A DNA stretch of 64,000 nucleotides from the NCBI RefSeq assembly GCF_030064675.1, contig NZ_CP116413.1:6728001-6792000 (forward strand), given 5' to 3'. The position numbers and the translations under genes were made by a program. Positions 7,806 to 16,471 of the stretch are shown here, piece by piece (position 1 is the first letter of the stretch; each line of letters begins with the position of its first letter). The DNA is from Crossiella sp. CA-258035. Lineage in GTDB: Bacteria > Actinomycetota > Actinomycetes > Mycobacteriales > Pseudonocardiaceae. The notes under the pieces were generated by a model, which made no database searches, was not told the origin of the DNA, and saw only the letters and a program-made list of their open reading frames with translations.

Positions 7806-8731
7806 CGCTGGTCGGTGACCTGCTGGCCGCGCAGACCGCGCACTTCGCCGGTCTGGACCCGCTGCTGCCGCCGGCGGCGGGGCCGGTGCGCGGGGACGCG
7901 GTCAGCGCGGCGCTGCCCGACGGCGGCCGGGTGGCCGGGATGGTGGAGCTCACCGAGTACCCGCCCGGCTCGGCGAACCGGCTGTGGTCGGCGGCCAGGG
8001 TGTGGGAGCTGGTGCCGGTGCTGGGCGCCAGCGGCCGGGCGGGCATGGACGCGCTGCTGCGGGCCTGGCAGCACCGGATGGCCGGGCAGGCCGACTTCGA
8101 CCCGGACTCCGCCTGCGTGCTGAACTGGCCCAGCCGGGACGTGGCCGCCACCCGCGCGCTGCTGGACCACGGCCTGGTCCCGCTGTCCGTGCTGGCGGTG
8201 CGCGAGCGGCGCGAGTCCGCCGCCCCCTCCCCCGGCCCGCTGACCGTGCGCAGGGCCCGGCAGGCCGACCTGGGCGCGGCGGTGGAGCTGTCCATGCTGG
8301 AGCTGGCGTACTCGGCGCTGGTCGGCTCGGCGGTGGTCCGGCCGGACGCGGCGGCGCTGAAGCGGGAGGCGCTGGCCAACCGGCTGCGCGCGGGCGACCC
8401 GGTGTGGCTGGCCGAGCACGACGGGGTGCCGGTGGGGCTGGCCGAGTGCGGCTGGACCGACTCCGGTCCCAGGACCGCGGCGGCGGCCCGGCTGCCGCGC
8501 GGGCGCTGGGGGTATGTGAACTGCGTGTCGGTGCTGCCGGGGGCGCGCGGGTCCGGAGTGGGGCAGCTGCTGATGGCGGCCGCGCACGCGGAGTTCGCCG
8601 CGGCCGGGGTGGCCGGCAGCTACCTGTACTTCAACCCGCCCAACCCGCTGTCCTCGGTGTTCTGGTCGCGGCAGGGCTACCGGCCGCTGTGGACGATGTG
8701 GGAGATCCGGCCCGCGGGGGCGCTTCGTTAG
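7802..8731 (+). CDS. GNAT family N-acetyltransferase
   Basis: The 309-residue protein has an N-terminal half of uncertain fold and a C-terminal GNAT domain. The acetyl-CoA binding segment is VNCVSVLPGARGSGVGQLLMAAAHAEFAAAGV, with the R/Q-x-x-G-x-G/A type loop seen as ARGSGVG, followed by YLYFNPPNPLSSVFWSRQGYRPL. Actinobacterial two-domain GNATs of this size are common; the acceptor is unknown. It overlaps the methyltransferase by 4 nt. Confidence 0.85.
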   Translation: MTLVGDLLAAQTAHFAGLDPLLPPAAGPVRGDAVSAALPDGGRVAGMVELTEYPPGSANRLWSAARVWELVPVLGASGRAGMDALLRAWQHRMAGQADFDPDSACVLNWPSRDVAATRALLDHGLVPLSVLAVRERRESAAPSPGPLTVRRARQADLGAAVELSMLELAYSALVGSAVVRPDAAALKREALANRLRAGDPVWLAEHDGVPVGLAECGWTDSGPRTAAAARLPRGRWGYVNCVSVLPGARGSGVGQLLMAAAHAEFAAAGVAGSYLYFNPPNPLSSVFWSRQGYRPLWTMWEIRPAGALR

Positions 8732-8779
8732 CTCCGCGCGGTCTGTCCGAGTTGCGCGCGCCGACGCTTGCGGGGACAA

Positions 8780-8803
8780 TTTGAACTGACCGGTCAGTTC
8801 AAA
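8780..8803. promoter_or_regulatory. 24-bp perfect palindromic operator, probably TetR-type
   Basis: Each half reads TTTGAACTGACC on its own strand, giving a gapless 24-bp palindrome 33 bp upstream of the ABC/YhgE/TetR operon. The third gene encodes a TetR repressor, so autoregulation through this site is likely. The core ACTGACCGGTCAGT is typical of actinobacterial TetR operators. Confidence 0.85.
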
Positions 8804-8836
8804 GAGTTGGTAAAGAGCCCGCGAGGAGAGCACCCG

Positions 8837-9517
8837 GTGGAGATCCTGGCCAGGGAAGTCGGCGTGAACGGCGCGCACGGCCCGTTGCTGCGGCCGACCA
8901 CGCTGCGGGTGCACGCGGGACAGGTCGCCCTGGTCGCCGGGGAGCCCGGCACCGGGCACACCCCGCTGGCGCTGATGCTGGCCGGGCGGATGGCGCCCTC
9001 GGCAGGCGAGGTCACCGTGGACGGGCGGCGCGACGACGCGGCGCTGCGCAAGCGGGTCGCCGTGGTGGACGCCCCCGGGGTGACCGAGCCGGAGGACGCG
9101 CTGCCGCTGCGCACCGTGGTCGGCGAGGAGCTCTCCTTCGCGGGCCAGCCTGCCGGGCGGGCCGCGGTGCGGGACTGGCTGCGGCGGCACGACGCCGAGC
9201 AGCACGCGACCACCCGCTTCGACCGGATCCCGCCGACCGTGCGCACCCGGCTGCTGACCGAGCTGGCCGCCGAGCGGCCCGAGGTCCGGCTGCTGGTGCT
9301 GGACTGCCCGGACCGGCACTGCGACGACCCGCACACCTGGTGGACCGTCGCCAGGGCGCACGCCACCCGCGACCGGGCGGTGGTGGTGCTGTGCACCGAG
9401 ACCTCGGCGCGGTTGCTGGACCTGCCCGCGGCCCGGCTGGGCCGCCAGCTCCAGCCGCCCCCCTTCACGGTCAGCAACACGGCCACCGCGAGCAACACTG
9501 AGGACGAGACCCGATGA
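8837..9517 (+). CDS. Degenerate ABC-type ATPase-like protein
   Basis: The 226-residue protein keeps the outline of an ABC ATPase (LRPTTLRVHAGQVALVAGEPGTGHTPLALMLAGRMAPSAGEVTVDG split over residues 20-65). The Walker A Lys is replaced by His (GEPGTGHT), no LSGGQ signature is visible, and the Walker B region reads LLVLDCPD instead of LLLDEPT. ATP hydrolysis is therefore unlikely. The GTG at 8837 follows a GAGGAGAG ribosome site. It overlaps the YhgE gene by 4 nt, and the TetR operator precedes it, so it is the first gene of a three-gene operon. Confidence 0.75.
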   Translation: MEILAREVGVNGAHGPLLRPTTLRVHAGQVALVAGEPGTGHTPLALMLAGRMAPSAGEVTVDGRRDDAALRKRVAVVDAPGVTEPEDALPLRTVVGEELSFAGQPAGRAAVRDWLRRHDAEQHATTRFDRIPPTVRTRLLTELAAERPEVRLLVLDCPDRHCDDPHTWWTVARAHATRDRAVVVLCTETSARLLDLPAARLGRQLQPPPFTVSNTATASNTEDETR

Positions 9518-11478
9518 CTGCCTTCCGCCTGGCCAAGGGCGAGTTCCAACGGATCACCGCGGGCAAGCTGCCCAAGCTCGCCGTGGTCGCGCTGGCCCTG
9601 GTGCCGCTGCTCTACGGCGCGCTGTACCTGTACGCGAACTGGGATCCCTACGGCAAGCTCAAGGACGTGCCCGCCGCGCTGGTGGTGGCCGACACCGGCA
9701 GCGGGGACCTGCGCGCCGGGGAGAAGGTCGCGGACAAGCTGGCCAACTCCGAGGCCTTCGACTGGCACCGGGTGGACGCCCAGGAGGCCGAGACCGGGGT
9801 GCGGGACGGCAAGTACACCTTCTCGCTGACCCTGCCCGCCGACTTCTCCGCCGCGCTGGCCTCGCCGGGCAAGTTCGAGCCGAGGCAGGGCACGCTGATC
9901 CTGACCACCAACGACGCCAACAACTACATCGTGCGCACCATCGCGGACAAGGTGGTCAGCGAGGTGCGGCGGGCGGTCGCGGCGGACGCGGGCACCGAGG
10001 CCGCGGACCGACTGCTGATGGGCTTCTCCACGTTGCGGGACAAGACCTTGGAGGCCGCCGACGGGGCAGGGAAGCTGGCCGACGGTTCGAAGAAGGTCTC
10101 CGACGGGGTGGGCACCGCCCGGGAGAAGATCAACGAGCTGCACACCGGCCTGGACAAGCTGGCCGTCGGCGCGGACACCCTGGCGGCCAAGAACGGTGAG
10201 CTGGCCGCGGGCATGGCCACCATGAAGGAGAAGACCGCGCCGCTGCCCGGCAAGACCAAGCAGCTGGCCGACGGCGCGGCCAAGGTCGCTGACGGCAACG
10301 CGCAGCTGGCGCAGAAGGCGGGCACGGTCGCCGAGGGCTCGCAGCACCTGGTGGACTTCCTCACCGGCAAGAAGGAGGACCTGGCCAAGCGGCTGCGCGA
10401 GCTGGGCCTGGCCGAGGAGCAGGTGCAGCGGGTGCTGGCCGCGGTCACCGAGGCCGGGAAACCGGTGCGGGAGACCAACGACAAGATCCAGGGCGCGGCC
10501 GGCCAGGTCAAGCAGCTCGCCGACGGGGCCAAGCAGGTCGCCGACGGCGCGAAGACCCTGGCCGCCAGCAGCGCCGAGCTGACCGGCAAGATCGGCGAGG
10601 CCGCGGACGGGGCGAAGAAGCTGGCCGACGGCGCGAAGACGTTGCGGGACGGCGTGCGCAAGGCCGACGACGGCTCCGGCAAGCTCTACTCGGGCACCGC
10701 GGAGCTGCAGGACGGCGCGAAGAAGGTCAGCGACGGCAACGGCGAGCTGCACGGCAAGCTGGCCGAGGGCGCCGAACAGATCCCGAACCCGGACGACGAG
10801 ACCCGCAAGGCCACCGCGCGCACCATCGGCGACCCGGTCGCGGTCCGCGCGGTCGGGGAGAACCAGGCGCCCAACTACGGTTCCGGCCTGGCCCCGTTCT
10901 TCCTCGGCCTCGCGCTGTGGATCGGCGCGTTCGTGCTGTTCCTGTTGCTGCGCCCGCTGTCCCGGCGCGCGCTGGCCTCCGGCGCCAACCCGGTCAGGGT
11001 GGCCCTGGGCGGCTGGCTGCCCGCCGCGGTGCTCGGCGCGGTGCAGACCGCGATGCTCTTCGGCGTGGTGACACTGGCGCTGGGCATCAGCCCGGCCCGG
11101 CCGTGGGGCGCGCTGGGCTTCATGCTGCTGACCTCGCTGGCCTTCACCGCGGTGCTGCACGGGTTGAACGCGCTGCTGGGCCCGGCTGGCAAGTTCGTCG
11201 GCCTGGTGCTGCTGGTGTTGCAGCTGACCACCGCGGGCGGCACCTTCCCCTGGCAGACCGTGCCCGACCCGCTCAAGCCGCTGCACCTGATCCTGCCGCT
11301 GTCCTACGTGGTCGACGGCAACCGGCACCTGCTCTACGGCGGTGGACTGGGCCCGGTGTGGGAGGACGTCACGGTGCTCTCGATGTACCTGGTGCTGGGG
11401 CTGGCGCTGTCCTGCCTGGCCGCCTACAAACAACGGGTGTGGACGCCGACGAAGCTCAAGCCGGAGCTGGTGCTGTGA
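9514..11478 (+). CDS. YhgE/Pip-family membrane protein
   Basis: The 654-residue protein has one N-terminal membrane segment (KLAVVALALVPLLYGALYLYA), a large extracytoplasmic region, and about five C-terminal membrane segments related to ABC-2 permeases. The middle region (about 180-440) repeats a heptad-like ADGAKKLADGAKTL motif and should form a long coiled coil. The family includes the Pip phage-infection protein, the lysis-related YhgE, and parts of the type VII secretion toxin machinery. It overlaps its neighbours on both sides by 4 nt and is probably repressed by the TetR protein encoded next. Confidence 0.9.
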   Translation: MTAFRLAKGEFQRITAGKLPKLAVVALALVPLLYGALYLYANWDPYGKLKDVPAALVVADTGSGDLRAGEKVADKLANSEAFDWHRVDAQEAETGVRDGKYTFSLTLPADFSAALASPGKFEPRQGTLILTTNDANNYIVRTIADKVVSEVRRAVAADAGTEAADRLLMGFSTLRDKTLEAADGAGKLADGSKKVSDGVGTAREKINELHTGLDKLAVGADTLAAKNGELAAGMATMKEKTAPLPGKTKQLADGAAKVADGNAQLAQKAGTVAEGSQHLVDFLTGKKEDLAKRLRELGLAEEQVQRVLAAVTEAGKPVRETNDKIQGAAGQVKQLADGAKQVADGAKTLAASSAELTGKIGEAADGAKKLADGAKTLRDGVRKADDGSGKLYSGTAELQDGAKKVSDGNGELHGKLAEGAEQIPNPDDETRKATARTIGDPVAVRAVGENQAPNYGSGLAPFFLGLALWIGAFVLFLLLRPLSRRALASGANPVRVALGGWLPAAVLGAVQTAMLFGVVTLALGISPARPWGALGFMLLTSLAFTAVLHGLNALLGPAGKFVGLVLLVLQLTTAGGTFPWQTVPDPLKPLHLILPLSYVVDGNRHLLYGGGLGPVWEDVTVLSMYLVLGLALSCLAAYKQRVWTPTKLKPELVL

Positions 11479-12074
11479 ACACCGCGGCGAAGGCGGTGCG
11501 GAAGACCACCAGCAAGCAGAAGCTGTTCGACGCCGCGCTGCGCCTGATCGGCGAGCGCGGCGCGGCCGGGGTCACCGTGGACGAGATCGCGGCCAGCGCC
11601 GGGGTGGCCAAGGGCACCGTCTACTACAACTTCGGCAGCAAGGACGGCCTGGTCGAGGCGCTGCTGCGGCACGGGGTGGACCTGCTGGCCGGGCAGCTGC
11701 GCCGGGCCGAGGAGGTGCCGGACACCGAGTCCTCGGTGGAGACCCTGGTGGACGGGGCGCTGCTGTTCTTCGGCGAGTACCCGGAGTTCGCGCAGCTGCT
11801 GGTGAGCGAGATGTGGCGGACGCCGGGGCAGTTCCACGGCACGCTGTCGTTACTGCGCGATGACATCGTGGCCATCGTCAAGCGGGTGCTGCAACGGCAC
11901 GCGGACGCCGGGCGGCTGTGCGGGGTGGAGGTGGGCACCGCCTCGGCGGCGCTGTTCGGCACGCTGCTGGTGGTGGCGCTGGACTGGCAGACCTTCCAGC
12001 GGCAGCGGACCCGCGAGGAGGTCCGCGAGTCGGTGATGCTGTTGGTCAGGGGCATGGGGCGGGGCAAGCGCTGA
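11475..12074 (+). CDS. TetR family regulator, autoregulator of the YhgE operon
   Basis: The 199-residue protein has a TetR helix-turn-helix at about residues 15-60 (LIGERGAAGVTVDEIAASAG then VAKGTVYYNFGSKDGLVEAL). The ligand domain is diverged, as usual. The GTG at 11475 overlaps the YhgE stop codon (GTGA). Being last in the operon that starts with a 24-bp palindrome suggests autoregulation; the ligand is unknown. Confidence 0.93.
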   Translation: MNTAAKAVRKTTSKQKLFDAALRLIGERGAAGVTVDEIAASAGVAKGTVYYNFGSKDGLVEALLRHGVDLLAGQLRRAEEVPDTESSVETLVDGALLFFGEYPEFAQLLVSEMWRTPGQFHGTLSLLRDDIVAIVKRVLQRHADAGRLCGVEVGTASAALFGTLLVVALDWQTFQRQRTREEVRESVMLLVRGMGRGKR

Positions 12075-12171
12075 GCTGTGCCGGAATCGGTACTCCTACC
12101 GATATCTTTCCCGCCGCCGCGCCGGGCAGAGTGGGTGGCTCACTGCGGAGCCGGATGCCTGGTGGGGGTTC

Positions 12172-13818
12172 ATGGCACAGGAGGAAGCGCGGACCGGGCG
12201 GCTGGTCGGCGGGCGCTACCGGCTGGCCGAACGGCTGGCGGCCGGTGGGTTCGGGCGGGTGTGGCGGGCCTACGACGAGACGCTGCGGGTGCCGGTGGCG
12301 GTCAAGGAGGTGTGGCTGCCGCCCGCGCTGTCCCAGGAGCAGCACGCCGAGCGGCTGACCCGCGCGGAGCGGGAGGCGCGCAACGCCGCCGCGCTGCGGG
12401 AGCACCCGAACATCGTGCCGGTGCACGACATCGTGATCGAGGACGACAAGCCGTGGCTGGTGATGCGGCTGGTGGCCGGGCGGTCGCTGGGTGAGCGGAT
12501 CAAGGAGCGGCGCAGGCTGCCCGTGGCCGAGGTCCGGGAGGTCGCGACGGCGCTGCTGGCGGCGCTGGAGGCGGTGCACGCGGCGCGGATCACGCACCGG
12601 GATGTCAAGCCCGCCAACGTGATGCTGGCCGAGGGCGGCGAGGTGCTGCTCACCGACTTCGGCATCGCGGTGCACGAGGCCGACCCGCAGGTCACCGAGT
12701 CCGGGATGATCATCGGCACCCTGGAGTACCTGTCGCCGGAGCGGGCTGCCGGACAGGCCGGTGCCGCGCCGAGCGACCTGTTCTCGCTGGGGGTGACGCT
12801 CTACCGGGCGGTGGAGGGCGTCTCGCCGTTCCGGCGGGAGCCGCCGCGCTCGACCCTGGACGCGATCCGGTTCGAGGAGCCGCCGCCGATGCGGCACGCG
12901 GGTGAGCTGGCGCCGCTGATCACCCGGCTGCTGACCAAGGATCCGGTGCAGCGGCCCAGCGCGACCGAGGCGCGGCAGCTGCTCGACCCGGCCTCGACCA
13001 CGCTGACCGATGACATCCCGCCGCCGCCAGTGGTGGAACCGCCCGCGCGGTCCGGCCGGGTGGTGGCGGCGGTGCTGGGCACCATCGCGGTGCTGGTGCT
13101 GGCGTACTCCCAGCACCAGCCGTTCGCCAACTTCGTCAACGGCGGCCTCGGCCTGAGCACGAGCACCACCACGGCGCGCACGACCGAGGCCACCACCGGG
13201 CGCACCACCACCGGGCGCACCACCCCGGCCACCACCGCGCAGCGCGTCACCGCCGCCCCCACCAGCACCGCCGCCCCGGCCAGCACCGCCGTCGACCCGA
13301 AGAGCCTGGACCGGCAGGACACCGACCGCACCCCGCTGACCACCGACGCGCTGCTGCCGAAGTCCTTCCGGGACAGCAAGAACGTGGAGTACACCCTGCG
13401 CAGCGGCGGCCAGCAGAGCTGTCTGGGCAACTCCGAGCGGGCGCCGGTGCGGGACGCGCTGCGCCGGGCCAGGTGCACCACCATGCTCGCCGCGACCTAC
13501 GTGGACCACTCCGACCAGGTCCTGGTCTCGGTGGTGGTGCTCCCGCTGCCCGACGCGACCACCGCGACCACCGCCTTCGGTGAGCTCGGCGGCACGAAGA
13601 CCGCGGACTGGGGCATCTGGTGCCCCCGGCAGGGCGCGGGTTCGACGGTGTGCCAGGGCGACTACCACCGGGCGACGCAGTACGGCTACCTGATGCGGCG
13701 GCACCGGTACGTGACGCACGCGCGCGCCCTCTACGTCAACCTGAGCCGGGGCACGGTCGAGCTGCCCTGGGTGACGGCGGCGGCGTACCGGGCGGCGGAG
13801 GTGGCGGGGCCGCGCTAG
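12172..13818 (+). CDS. Transmembrane serine/threonine protein kinase
   Basis: Residues 15-275 are a eukaryotic-type kinase: glycine loop LAAGGFGRVW, VAVKEV lysine, catalytic ITHRDVKPANVML, DFGIA, and APE-like LSPERAAG. A single membrane segment (VVAAVLGTIAVLVLAYS, about 300) leads to a Thr/Ala-rich linker of about 80 residues and an extracellular domain of about 180 residues with several Cys that may form disulfides (QSCLGNS, RCTTML, IWCPRQ, TVCQGDY). It resembles the Pkn sensor kinases of actinomycetes, but the sensor domain is not one I recognise. The gene stands alone between the TetR gene and a secreted protein gene. Confidence 0.93.
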   Translation: MAQEEARTGRLVGGRYRLAERLAAGGFGRVWRAYDETLRVPVAVKEVWLPPALSQEQHAERLTRAEREARNAAALREHPNIVPVHDIVIEDDKPWLVMRLVAGRSLGERIKERRRLPVAEVREVATALLAALEAVHAARITHRDVKPANVMLAEGGEVLLTDFGIAVHEADPQVTESGMIIGTLEYLSPERAAGQAGAAPSDLFSLGVTLYRAVEGVSPFRREPPRSTLDAIRFEEPPPMRHAGELAPLITRLLTKDPVQRPSATEARQLLDPASTTLTDDIPPPPVVEPPARSGRVVAAVLGTIAVLVLAYSQHQPFANFVNGGLGLSTSTTTARTTEATTGRTTTGRTTPATTAQRVTAAPTSTAAPASTAVDPKSLDRQDTDRTPLTTDALLPKSFRDSKNVEYTLRSGGQQSCLGNSERAPVRDALRRARCTTMLAATYVDHSDQVLVSVVVLPLPDATTATTAFGELGGTKTADWGIWCPRQGAGSTVCQGDYHRATQYGYLMRRHRYVTHARALYVNLSRGTVELPWVTAAAYRAAEVAGPR

Positions 13819-13907
13819 TCACCCCGACGGCGGACGCCCCCGTGCCGGGCTGAGCGCCGGTAGCCTTGGCCGATCGGGGACGCCGGGGGACGAGGGGGTG
13901 GTCGCCG

Positions 13908-15023
13908 GTGACCGAGCTGTCCGCGCGGCGGCGGGCGCTGCTGACCGGGGCGACGATCACGGCGGTGCTGGTGGCCACGGTGGTCGTGCTGCGCGAGGAC
14001 ACCGAGCCGGCGCCTCCGTCGCCGAGCACCACGGTGGCCGAGGAGCCCGCGGTGCCGCGGCTGCGCTCGGTGGACGTGGTCGCCGGGCGGCACTTCTTCG
14101 GTGTACTCGGGCACTGCCGGGAGCGGACCGAACTCCGCTGCGCGCACACGCTGATGGAGTCCGAGGAGGGCGGGATCACCTTCACCGACCTGCCGGAGGA
14201 GCTGCGCGGCGAGCGTTCGCGGCTGTGGGTCGAGGTGACGGCGCTGGGGCAGCAGCGGCTGGTCGTGCGGGGCAACAACGGTCCGCACTGGTTCAGCGCG
14301 GACCGGGGGCGCAGCTGGCGCAAGGTGACCGAGGACGCCGCACCGGTGGACTCGATCCCGGCGGGCGCCCAGCTGGAGCGGCACTGCCCACCGGGGACGA
14401 CCTGCCAGCCGGAGATCACGGTGCTGCTGCCGGAGTCCGGGCGGCGGGCCGAGCTGCGCACCCTGCCGCCGCTGACTGAGGCGCGCCCGCTGCCGTTCCC
14501 GGACCGCAAGGGCCGCTGGCGGGTGGTCGGCAAGCGGGACGGGCGGCCGGTGGTGGCCACCAGCGCCGATCAGGGCCGCGGCTGGCAGCTGGCCGAGCTG
14601 CCGCCGGGCGGCGACGGCACGCTGGTGCAGGTCTCGGTGGCCGAGTCCGGCGAGGTCACCTTCATCCAGCTGATGACCCAGGGCGGGCAGGCGGAGTCGG
14701 CCACGGCCAGCCGTTCGACCCTGTACCGCCAGCGCGGCGAGCGCTGGGAGCTCCTCTGGCAGGACGGCAGGCGGGAGGAGCACCCGCGCTCGATGACCAG
14801 CCTGCTGCCCCGGCCCGGCGGGCAGCTGGTCGCGCTCGACCTCGAGGGCCGGAGCTGGGTGCTCGAGGACGGCGCGCGGTCCTTCCGGCAGGCGGTCCGC
14901 GAGGAGAAGCTGCCTGCCAACTCCCGGGTCCAGCGGATCCGCACCGGCTACCTGCTGGTGGAGGGCACCGCGTTCCGGCACACCGTGGACGGGGTGGGCT
15001 GGACGCCGCTGCACAGCGGCTAG
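13908..15023 (+). CDS. Secreted BNR/sialidase-like repeat protein
   Basis: The 371-residue protein has an N-terminal signal anchor (RRRALLTGATITAVLVATVVVL) and a region with repeated Asp-box-like pieces (SADRGRSWRKV, SADQGRGWQLAE), which suggests a beta-propeller exported to the cell surface. Catalytic sialidase residues are not evident. I chose the GTG at 13908; an upstream TTG would add 14 residues. Its stop codon overlaps the stop of the convergent YesL-like gene by 4 bp. Confidence 0.65.
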   Translation: MTELSARRRALLTGATITAVLVATVVVLREDTEPAPPSPSTTVAEEPAVPRLRSVDVVAGRHFFGVLGHCRERTELRCAHTLMESEEGGITFTDLPEELRGERSRLWVEVTALGQQRLVVRGNNGPHWFSADRGRSWRKVTEDAAPVDSIPAGAQLERHCPPGTTCQPEITVLLPESGRRAELRTLPPLTEARPLPFPDRKGRWRVVGKRDGRPVVATSADQGRGWQLAELPPGGDGTLVQVSVAESGEVTFIQLMTQGGQAESATASRSTLYRQRGERWELLWQDGRREEHPRSMTSLLPRPGGQLVALDLEGRSWVLEDGARSFRQAVREEKLPANSRVQRIRTGYLLVEGTAFRHTVDGVGWTPLHSG

Positions 15024-15622
15024 GGCTCCTCGCGCAGGCTGACCGCGGTGGCCGCGACCGCGAGCGGTCCGGCGACCACCAGCAGCAGTGGTGGCAGCGC
15101 CCACACCAGCGCCCCGGCCGCGGCGAGGGCTAAGGCCACCAGCAGGAAGCCGCCGGGGTCGAGCACCGCCTTGTCGTAGGCCACGCGGGCGGCGGCCAGC
15201 CAGCCGCGGCCGGTGGCGCCGACGATGGCCGCGGCCAGCAGGAGCAGCGCGAAGGCGCACAGGGTGACCAGGCGGACCAGCCAGTGCAGCACCCAGCCGC
15301 CGGGCAGCTCCAGGTCGGCCAGCAGCATCAGGTTCAGGGTGAGCAGCGCGGTCACCGCGAGGAAGCCGGTCCCGGCGAGCAGGTGGCGGCGCAGGCCGTT
15401 GCCCAGGGTGGCGCGGAAGACCGGCAGCAGCGCCGGGGCCTCGCCGTGGCGCCAGCGGGCGGTGACCGCGCAGGCGGCGGCGAACCCGGCGGGCAGGGTC
15501 AGCACCGGCACCGCGCAGGCCGCGACGAGCAGGCCGAGCAGCACGGTGTCGGACAGCGTGGACAGGCGGTCCCACCACACGGCGGAGCCGCGCAGGTGGC
15601 CGGCCGGCGTCCGATCCGCCAT
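15020..15622 (-). CDS. YesL/DUF624-type membrane protein
   Basis: The 200-residue protein has about five hydrophobic segments and the N-terminal LSTLSDTVLLGLLVAACAVP, typical of the YesL (DUF624) family, which is usually encoded in sugar ABC transporter operons in both Bacillus and actinomycetes. It is 6 bp downstream of the second permease gene and probably belongs to the same operon. The role of YesL proteins is not established. Confidence 0.75.
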   Translation of the reverse strand: MADRTPAGHLRGSAVWWDRLSTLSDTVLLGLLVAACAVPVLTLPAGFAAACAVTARWRHGEAPALLPVFRATLGNGLRRHLLAGTGFLAVTALLTLNLMLLADLELPGGWVLHWLVRLVTLCAFALLLLAAAIVGATGRGWLAAARVAYDKAVLDPGGFLLVALALAAAGALVWALPPLLLVVAGPLAVAATAVSLREEP

Positions 15623-15628
15623 CGGCGC

Positions 15629-16471
15629 TCACCCCTTCAGGCCCGAGGTCGCTACACCTTGAACCAGGAAGCGTTGGAAGGCAAGGAAGAACAGGAGTAT
15701 CGGCACCAGGGACAGCACTGACATGGCGAACATGGCGCCGTAGGCGGAAGCGGAGGTCTGGTCGACGAAGAGCCGGAGACCGACCGGGATCGTGTAGTTG
15801 TCCGCGGAGTTGAGGTAGACCAGCTGGGTGAAGAAGTCGTTCCAGGCCCAGATGAAGCTGAACAGCGCGGTGGTCACCACCGCGGGCCTGGCCAGCGGCA
15901 GCACGATGTGCCGGAAGGTGGTGAACGGGCCGCAGCCGTCGATGGTGGCCGCCTCGTCCAGTTCCCTGGGGATGCCGCGCATGAACTGCACCATCAGGAA
16001 GACGAAGAAGGCGTCGGTGGCCAGCACCTTCGGCAGCACCAGCGGCACGAAGGTGTCGACCAGCCCGGTGCGCTGGAACAGCACGTACTGCGGGATCAGC
16101 GTGACGTGCGCGGGCAGCATGATGGTCAGCAGCGCGAAGGCGAACAGCGGGCCGCGCAGCCGGAACCGCAGGCGGGCGAAGGCGAACCCGGCCAGCGCGC
16201 AGGAGACCACGTTGCCCAGCGCGGTGCCGGTGGCCACGAGCAGCGAGTTGCCCAGGAAGGCGCCGAACCCGACGCCGCCCGCCCCCTCCAGCGCCTGCCG
16301 GAAGCCCGAGAGATCGATCACCTTGGGCCACAACGTGTTCAGCGCGCCGAGCAGCTCCTCGACCGGGCGGACCGAGGCGGTCAGCAGCCAGGCCAGCGGG
16401 TAGAGCACCAGCAGCAGCGCGGCGACCGCGAGCAGGTGGGTGGCCAGGACGCGCAGGCGGCGGGCGGTCAT
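15629..16471 (-). CDS. Carbohydrate ABC transporter permease, MalG type
   Basis: The 280-residue inner-membrane protein has six hydrophobic segments and the EAA loop ELDEAATIDGCGPFTTFRHIVLPLARPA that contacts the ATPase. It pairs with the MalF-type permease directly upstream, overlapping it by 4 nt. The ATG at 16471 is the natural start. The substrate is presumably a sugar or sugar oligomer, but no ATPase or binding-protein gene is nearby. Confidence 0.93.
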   Translation of the reverse strand: MTARRLRVLATHLLAVAALLLVLYPLAWLLTASVRPVEELLGALNTLWPKVIDLSGFRQALEGAGGVGFGAFLGNSLLVATGTALGNVVSCALAGFAFARLRFRLRGPLFAFALLTIMLPAHVTLIPQYVLFQRTGLVDTFVPLVLPKVLATDAFFVFLMVQFMRGIPRELDEAATIDGCGPFTTFRHIVLPLARPAVVTTALFSFIWAWNDFFTQLVYLNSADNYTIPVGLRLFVDQTSASAYGAMFAMSVLSLVPILLFFLAFQRFLVQGVATSGLKG

